Below are positions 8,201 to 11,928 of a DNA stretch of 11,928 nt, piece after piece. Source of the stretch: SKW197 sp049970095 (lineage in GTDB: Archaea; Thermoplasmatota; Thermoplasmata; Lutacidiplasmatales; SKW197). Position numbers and translations under genes: made by a program. The stretch spans positions 1-11,928 of the forward strand of contig JBMFNP010000053.1 in the NCBI GenBank assembly GCA_049970095.1, read 5' to 3'. Position 1 is the first letter of the stretch, and every line of letters starts with the position of its first letter. The notes beneath the pieces are model-generated. The model did no database searches, was not told where the DNA came from, and saw only the letters and a list, made by a program, of their open reading frames with translations.

Positions 8201-11200
8201 TTCTTCCAATATTTTCCCTCACCTCTAAATTTTCAGATTGTTCCAGCACTGCAGTGTAATTCTCCAGAGCCTTCACATAATTATGGAGTTGAAAGTATGC
8301 ATTTCCAAGGAGTATTAGGACATTAATTGCATTTGGCTCTATCTTCTTAATTCTCTCAAGGATTTCAACTGCTTCCTGATATGCATTTCTCCTTATCTTC
8401 AAGTCTGCAAGGTAATGGAGTGCTGTAAGGTTCTGGTTATTTTCAATGATCTCTGTCAGAATTTTTTCCGCATCCTCAAAATTTCCGGCGAGAATGAGCA
8501 ATCTTCCTTTTTCCATCAAAAGCTCGGAATTGTTTTTGAATGCTCTCAGCCCTCTTGAAACCACGGAAAGCGCACCTTCAATTGAACCTTCGTCAGCCAC
8601 TATCCTTGCATGAAGCAAAAAGTATTCTGGTTTTTTCTGCATTGTGAGAAGTTCTTCAACCGCTTCCCTTGCCTCTGCATATCTTTTCAGTTTCCAGAGC
8701 AACTCAGTTTTCTTGAAAAGTGTCTCTGGCTCTCTTGATTTAACAAGGATCTGATTGTAATGTTCAAGAAGTTCCTCAAGTTTTCCAGCTTTCAGAAGCA
8801 ATTTCTCCCGCATCACTAAAAGTTCCAGTTTCTCACCATGGTTTTTAATTGCCTTATCACACTCCTTGAGTGCAAGTTCCATGCTTCCAGTGTTCTCCAG
8901 CAACTCCATCAATTCAAGAGATGTGGGAAGATGTGGGTGCAATTCCAGATTTTTTTCCAGCATTTCAATGGCCGAAGGAATGAGCCCGAGCAATCTTAGC
9001 ACCTTTGCTTTCTCATACAGAATTTCTGGGATTTTTTGTGAGAGATTGAATGCCTGTTCGTACGCCTTTACACTCTCCTCAAGCTTCCCCAGTGCAACCA
9101 GGATTCTCCCCTTCTCAATAAATCCCTCTGCCGTGGTTCTTGCTGCAAGCGCTTTTTCAATGTATTCCAGTGCCTGGGTAAATTCCTTCCTGTTTTTAAG
9201 AAGTACGGCAAGTGCAAAATTTGCTTCATAGCCCTCTGGCTGCACTTCTATGGCTTTTCTGTACTCCTTTTCTGCACTCTCTGTGTCTCCTCGCCCCTCA
9301 AAAATCTTTCCTCTTGCAAGGTATGCATGCACAAAATCTGGCTTTAATTCAAGACATTGCTGATAGCACTCAAGGGCACGCTCAAATTTTCCAATATTCA
9401 CAAGATTATTGCCAATCATATACCATAACTCTGGGAATTCATTGATTTCTACAAGCTTTAAACCAATTTTTATTGCATCCTCATACCTGCCAGCCTTTGA
9501 ATAGGCATTGAAAACTTCGCTCAGAAGTCCCAAATTTTCTGGTGCAACCTTGAGTCCCTCCTCAAATGCACCAATAGCCTCTTTCTCTCTCCCTTTCTTC
9601 CCCAGAATTCTTCCGTAGGCAAGGTAAAGCTCTGGGTTTTTATTATCCTTCTTTAGCCCTTCCTCAACAAATCTGATTGCATCATCAAGGCGCCCAGTTC
9701 TCTCTGCAATTTGAATCAGTTTTGAAAGAATTTCGAGCGATGGAGATTTCTGATATGCAAGAAGATAGCTTTCCATTGCACTCTCATGAGAATTCAGTTT
9801 TTCCAGCACCTCGCCCCTTGCCACAAGGGATTTTATGAATGTACTATCAAGTTCAAAACTCCTTGTAAATGCTTTTCCAGCATCACCGAATTTTTCCAGA
9901 CCTTTCAGTGCCAGCCCATACTGATAGTATCCCTCAGCATCCTCTTTCAACTCAAGTGCCCGCTCTGCACATATTATGGCATCACTAAATTCCCCCATCT
10001 CATTCTTTACAGTTGCCATCAAGAGCCAGGCAGAGAAGTCAGCGTTATTGATTTCAATGGCATTCTCAAGAACTTCAATTGCTCTCTGGTAATTCTTCTG
10101 ATGATACATTATTTTTCCAAGGAGTAGCAAGGCATCTAGATGGTCTCTCCTGAGCGCAAGGGCTTTTTCAAGGGAGTGCACTGCCTCTGATAATTTTCCA
10201 TTTTCAAAATACGCACTCGCCCTCTCAAACCACACATCTGGATTATCATGCTCCACCTGTGTGAGCATCTCTTCGTACTTCAGATAGATCTCTCTTTTGC
10301 CCAGATGCTTTGCTGTGTTTATCATGAATCTTATGTAATCTGCATTTTTTGGAGAAAGAGAAATTGCCATTTCAATAGCGTGGATTCCGTCATCAATAGC
10401 ATTGCTCTTCAGGTCACACTTTCCTTTCCAGAACCAAGCTTCATGCGAATTCACCTTCACACTCAAAATTTTCTTGAAAAGTTCGCTAGCTTCCCTATAT
10501 TTTCCAGCTTCAAAGAGGGTTTCACCTGCTAGTTGCATTACGCGGTAATCTGCCTTTTCTCTCTCAAGGGCACGCAGATACTGTTTGGCAGCATCTTCAA
10601 AATTCCCGTACTTTCTGAGAATGTTCCCCTTCACAATGTATGCTTGAGCACTTTCAGAATACTTAATTGCAGTGTCAATTGCAGTCAGTGCATCTTTCGT
10701 ATTCCCAAGTTTTACGAGAACTTCTGCCTTCCCAATGTATGCCTCTGGTGATTCTGGCCAGTGAGTGATCACTTCCTCAAAAACTGCCAGGGCTTCGGTG
10801 TATTTCTCCATTTTTTCCAGAATTTTACCCTTCAATATCAATGCATCCCTGAAATTTTTCCGTATTTCAAGGGCTTTTTCAACTACACCAATTGCCTCCT
10901 TCCCGCGATTTTGGAGGTAAAGCACCAGTGCTCTGCTGTACCAGGCTTCTGCATATTCTGGATTTACCTGGATTGCAGTTTCAAAGTCCTTTAATGCAGT
11001 TTCCAGCTCGTTCAGTTTTATATGCACAAGTCCAATTCCATGCCAGAATTTTTCATTTTTTGGATTTAATTTGAGTGCTTCAGCAAAATTTTCTGCAGCC
11101 TCTCCATATCTTCCAAGTTCGTAGAGGGTCAGCCCTCTGTTATTCCATGCTGGCTCATACTTCCTATTTATTGCAATTGCCCGCTCATAGCATTCAAGTT

Positions 11201-11750
11201 CCTCATTATGTTTCTTGAGTTTGTAAAGTAATAATCCCAGAGAGTACCAGCTTACCTCGTTGTCAGGTTCCAGTTCTATGAGTTTTTTCATGGTTTCAAG
11301 GGCTTCTGTGTCTCTATTCAATTCCATCTGGGTAAGCCCAAGCCCAAGCAAACTTTTGAAATCTCTTTCATCCACTTTTGTTGCCTTACTGAAGTAATTT
11401 TCAGCTTTTGCGTACTCTTGCAGATTGTAGTGGATGCATCCCAGATGATAGTAGAGTTCAATGGAAGGAATCAGCGAATTGTATTTTACCTCAAGTTCAG
11501 TTACTTTTGTGGTAAGCGTTTCAATTATGAGGTTTATGCGTTCTGGGAGGTGTGGTGGGGTGCGCATGTGCAAATCCCTTGCAAAGGGCACACTCAACAT
11601 GAGTGAAATTAATTCTCTGACAAAGCTTGCGGTTGCGTCTGGGCTAAGTCTCCACACTTCCGTGCTCGCTACCTTTCCAAGTAAATCTTCCTCTTTTCTT
11701 GAAACCTGGGCAGTGGATTTTTCCTTGCCTTTAAACAGTGTCAGACCCAC
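4461..11750 (-). CDS. giant TPR-repeat protein with C-terminal beta domains
   Basis: This is a single unbroken frame of 2429 residues. After a roughly 95-residue helical leader with no signal peptide or membrane segment, residues about 97-2165 are a nearly continuous run of 34-residue tetratricopeptide repeats. Each has the helix-A pattern W/L-x-x-x-G-x-x-x-x/Y and the helix-B pattern A-x-x-x-F/Y/L-x-x-A-L-x-L-x-P (for example AWNNRGLTLYELGRYGEAAENF). The length allows about 60 repeats, far more than the 3-16 of most TPR proteins. Residues about 2178-2330 form two beta-rich, Ig-like segments separated by an acidic stretch (FNEEEEEH). A proline-rich linker (PEINVPLPSPQIP) and a helical tail ending at 2429 follow. 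TPR solenoids bind peptides and assemble complexes, so a cytoplasmic scaffold is inferred; the partner is unknown. GTG at 11750 is the first usable start after the upstream in-frame stop (complement of 11910-11912), and the next methionine is residue 51. The gene is convergent with the acylphosphatase gene. Confidence 0.9.
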   Translation of the reverse strand: MGLTLFKGKEKSTAQVSRKEEDLLGKVASTEVWRLSPDATASFVRELISLMLSVPFARDLHMRTPPHLPERINLIIETLTTKVTELEVKYNSLIPSIELYYHLGCIHYNLQEYAKAENYFSKATKVDERDFKSLLGLGLTQMELNRDTEALETMKKLIELEPDNEVSWYSLGLLLYKLKKHNEELECYERAIAINRKYEPAWNNRGLTLYELGRYGEAAENFAEALKLNPKNEKFWHGIGLVHIKLNELETALKDFETAIQVNPEYAEAWYSRALVLYLQNRGKEAIGVVEKALEIRKNFRDALILKGKILEKMEKYTEALAVFEEVITHWPESPEAYIGKAEVLVKLGNTKDALTAIDTAIKYSESAQAYIVKGNILRKYGNFEDAAKQYLRALEREKADYRVMQLAGETLFEAGKYREASELFKKILSVKVNSHEAWFWKGKCDLKSNAIDDGIHAIEMAISLSPKNADYIRFMINTAKHLGKREIYLKYEEMLTQVEHDNPDVWFERASAYFENGKLSEAVHSLEKALALRRDHLDALLLLGKIMYHQKNYQRAIEVLENAIEINNADFSAWLLMATVKNEMGEFSDAIICAERALELKEDAEGYYQYGLALKGLEKFGDAGKAFTRSFELDSTFIKSLVARGEVLEKLNSHESAMESYLLAYQKSPSLEILSKLIQIAERTGRLDDAIRFVEEGLKKDNKNPELYLAYGRILGKKGREKEAIGAFEEGLKVAPENLGLLSEVFNAYSKAGRYEDAIKIGLKLVEINEFPELWYMIGNNLVNIGKFERALECYQQCLELKPDFVHAYLARGKIFEGRGDTESAEKEYRKAIEVQPEGYEANFALAVLLKNRKEFTQALEYIEKALAARTTAEGFIEKGRILVALGKLEESVKAYEQAFNLSQKIPEILYEKAKVLRLLGLIPSAIEMLEKNLELHPHLPTSLELMELLENTGSMELALKECDKAIKNHGEKLELLVMREKLLLKAGKLEELLEHYNQILVKSREPETLFKKTELLWKLKRYAEAREAVEELLTMQKKPEYFLLHARIVADEGSIEGALSVVSRGLRAFKNNSELLMEKGRLLILAGNFEDAEKILTEIIENNQNLTALHYLADLKIRRNAYQEAVEILERIKKIEPNAINVLILLGNAYFQLHNYVKALENYTAVLEQSENLEVRENIGRIYLATRKYEEALKHAEILIKNKPENVKYWLMKGEALRGLKRYIYALETYNKALKIHQRAPELWFGRGVVLANIGDLEEAIRSVEKAIEFESSTEALKLRAKLLVEIGKYEAALAAYQEIPGADDDVECLLYRGIALAKKGDESASAIFKSVLSKDAENPTALYYLGKIAGEMGDYRNAIAYLTRCVASQPENTEARRLVAEIYLKLGDRDSVLKAAEAYEAILEYESKNMEVLEALARINYQLGKFEKALDYINGFLAEDPNNISALLLKGKILGATEKWRDAVRVLDKILKIKEVAEAHLEIAEALIHIGKFEDAKAHIGRYGELKGMDREAILKLAKVNELMGKYAEADENYRKLLAIEWGKEGIEGRIRVLEAMGNWRELFEFYNELIQREDAEKWRIAGYEALAKFGGQDAIIKFLNESIEKFPTSVQLLVKKGEFMERFAGGEIEAVNAYRKALEIELTNAELWYRCAKLYRKMGKLAGAAECLDKAIELKPDNPEFLTEKGNLAYSMLEIDVAVKNFDQAIENAADVPEPWVSLGKLMMDIGRVPESLKCFERAGEIAESPDIHAYRGMALLKMGKLDEGVRQFQKALSMDKSHKISRYYIGAILGMRGDANGEKILLELADMGADVHIQLGNIYFRNGNLEKAMEEYEESVRIERNKIEGWNNLGVALCMSGALEEGINAFDEALEIENEYARAWYNKGIAMLKMEAWNEALNALTLCAREEGFNPDTQVATGIALLEMKRFENGIRLLEEVAEKTASAIALYNTALGYLYVDMPEKAIKFARQGYEKEAGDEFKYLMLYNLYRLDVQEALKFVGEAGNVSFSFWKFWLLKGYLELLNGKYGEAIRSLDKATGCPHPKLIWLLRSYAYIREGKYKDAKRTLDLCSVKGKSDFGELWQRGVVAYSLGDYEGAIKFLSQALKLKNSSSVNYNLAVVYFKMGRLEDALRALKASLKVEPENEKYRYFRSVLIEKIEQISEGCAEETVGEAVVFEHGASVLDENDLCVTLNVDRKQGVLLTVKNEMFRTLEPFSLDIVGIISSARIDVPELGSKEEKVFQLSYEFNEEEEEHVVPGIDVSVEAKLYSKHGRVYCEVTIQNLKPFALTNVKVKPLVGLGYTSLVSEKIIEKLQPLETKKLKFTMISVKFREMLENWKQKYGEMEPEIEMPEINVPLPSPQIPKFQIEEDFAFNKVSELKIQSALKSMEVRSKAIEELQSVGVLKEAVSAGTALVDDLELKHVKG
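5256..11462 (-). repeat. TPR array, about 60 units with 102-nt period
   Basis: The coding DNA carries a recurring 102-nt period matching the 34-residue TPR unit. Units are clearly related in protein but diverged in DNA, with no near-identical neighbouring copies, so the expansion looks old. A few units are irregular, for example around GEKILLELADMGADVHIQLG and the stretch near YLMLYNLYRLDVQEALKFVGEAG, which could kink the solenoid. The count of 60 is length divided by period, not a domain-search result. Confidence 0.85.
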
Positions 11751-11754
11751 TCGT

Positions 11755-11759
11755 TCACC
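11755..11759 (-). promoter_or_regulatory. ribosome-binding site supporting the GTG start
   Basis: On the minus strand GGTGA lies four bases before the GTG at 11750 and matches the archaeal anti-Shine-Dalgarno core. The spacing is slightly short. It supports GTG as the start of the TPR gene, where no ATG is available nearby. Confidence 0.5.
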
Positions 11760-11781
11760 GAAAACCAGGAAAGAGAGAGGG

Positions 11782-11795
11782 AAATAAAAAGTTTT
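11782..11795 (-). promoter_or_regulatory. candidate BRE/TATA promoter of the TPR gene
   Basis: The minus strand reads AAAACTTTTTATTT, an A-rich BRE-like stretch followed by a TATA-like box centred near 11786. Transcription would then start near 11760, leaving a leader of about 10 nt that just includes the GGTGA site. The match to the TATA consensus is moderate and the surrounding DNA is GC-rich, which makes the AT tract stand out. Confidence 0.45.
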
Positions 11796-11800
11796 GGGCG

Positions 11801-11827
11801 AGGGGAGGGGGCAGAGCCCCCTCCCCT
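11801..11827. repeat. perfect 12-bp GC-rich hairpin, 3-nt loop
   Basis: AGGGGAGGGGGC (11801-11812) and GCCCCCTCCCCT (11816-11827) are exact reverse complements around the loop AGA. It sits just upstream of the TPR promoter. On the minus strand it is followed by an AT-rich run (AAAACTTTTT), so it could terminate an incoming minus-strand transcript. It could equally be one hairpin of a repeated intergenic element. Confidence 0.75.
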
Positions 11828-11858
11828 TACGGTAACCTCTCCCCCTTTCAGGGTATGG
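11822..11858. repeat. intergenic repeat, copy 1
   Basis: It begins TCCCCTTACGGTAACCTC and ends CCCTTTCAGGGTATGG. It matches the copy at 11894-11928 except for three substitutions and a 2-base length difference. It overlaps the right arm of the 12-bp hairpin at its start. Confidence 0.75.
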
Positions 11859-11897
11859 GAAGGGCGTTCTGCAGACGGCGAGGCTATCGCCCTTCCC
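11857..11897. repeat. 10-bp inverted repeat with 21-nt loop
   Basis: GGGAAGGGCG (11857-11866) and CGCCCTTCCC (11888-11897) are exact reverse complements. The 21-nt loop contains CTGCAG and the start of a competing small stem, GGCGA (11877-11881) with TCGCC (11887-11891). Its right arm leads into the second copy of the intergenic repeat, as the 12-bp hairpin leads into the first. Confidence 0.65.
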
Positions 11898-11928
11898 CTT
11901 ACGGCAACCTCACCCTTTCAAGGTATGG
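11894..11928. repeat. intergenic repeat, copy 2 (reaches window edge)
   Basis: It begins TCCCCTTACGGCAACCTC and ends CCCTTTCAAGGTATGG at the last base of the window. It is offset 72 nt from copy 1. Because copy 1 is followed directly by a hairpin arm, a further unit may continue beyond the edge. Confidence 0.7.

Noticed and set aside
11461..11787. 108-residue plus-strand open frame covering the TPR gene start
   Set aside because: Almost all of it is antisense to the TPR N-terminus and it also covers the likely TPR promoter; no domain or initiation signal is seen.
11796..11811. G-quadruplex
   Set aside because: Only three runs of three or more G are present on this strand, and the perfect 12-bp hairpin is a more stable explanation.
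11857..11897. tRNA or other structured RNA gene
   Set aside because: No cloverleaf, T-loop GTTCRA motif or CCA-type acceptor arrangement can be built; the structure is a simple inverted repeat.
11801..11928. CRISPR array
   Set aside because: There are only two repeat copies, they are imperfect, the intervening sequence is itself an inverted repeat and not a unique spacer, and no cas genes are present.

Overview
The window looks archaeal, most probably from a Thermoplasmata-like or related euryarchaeal lineage. The signs are an AT-rich box about 26 nt upstream of an ATG with no ribosome-binding site (a leaderless-transcript layout), a GGTGA-type Shine-Dalgarno in front of a GTG start, frequent AGA/AGG arginine and ATA isoleucine codons, a moderate GC content judged by eye, and a large sequon-rich surface protein carrying FG-GAP repeats. 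The lineage call is inference; there is no rRNA or other phylogenetic marker here.

Three genes fill almost everything. Left (to 3698, + strand): the 3' part of a very large, probably extracellular multidomain beta-rich protein whose start lies outside the window. It carries several beta-sandwich/lectin-like modules, one good and one weak FG-GAP propeller blade, and a final Ig-like region. Middle (3758-4459, + strand): a 233-residue protein made of an acylphosphatase domain with both expected catalytic residues, joined to a long coiled coil built from recent-looking 7-residue and 18-residue internal repeats. Right (4461-11750, - strand): a 2429-residue cytoplasmic-type protein with about 60 consecutive tetratricopeptide (TPR) repeats, then two beta-sandwich-like segments, a proline-rich linker and a C-terminal helical tail.

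The acylphosphatase-coiled-coil gene and the TPR gene converge tail to tail with one base between their stop codons, so at least one transcript must run into the other gene. The last 137 bases, upstream of the TPR gene, are not convincingly coding. They hold the likely TPR promoter, a perfect 12-bp GC-rich hairpin, and two copies of a roughly 36-nt repeat at a 72-nt offset, the second running to the window edge.

No operon or pathway is demonstrated. The two intracellular proteins are both protein-interaction architectures (coiled coil and TPR solenoid), so a scaffold or assembly role is a reasonable hypothesis but remains inference. No tRNA, rRNA, CRISPR array, transposase or phage gene was found.
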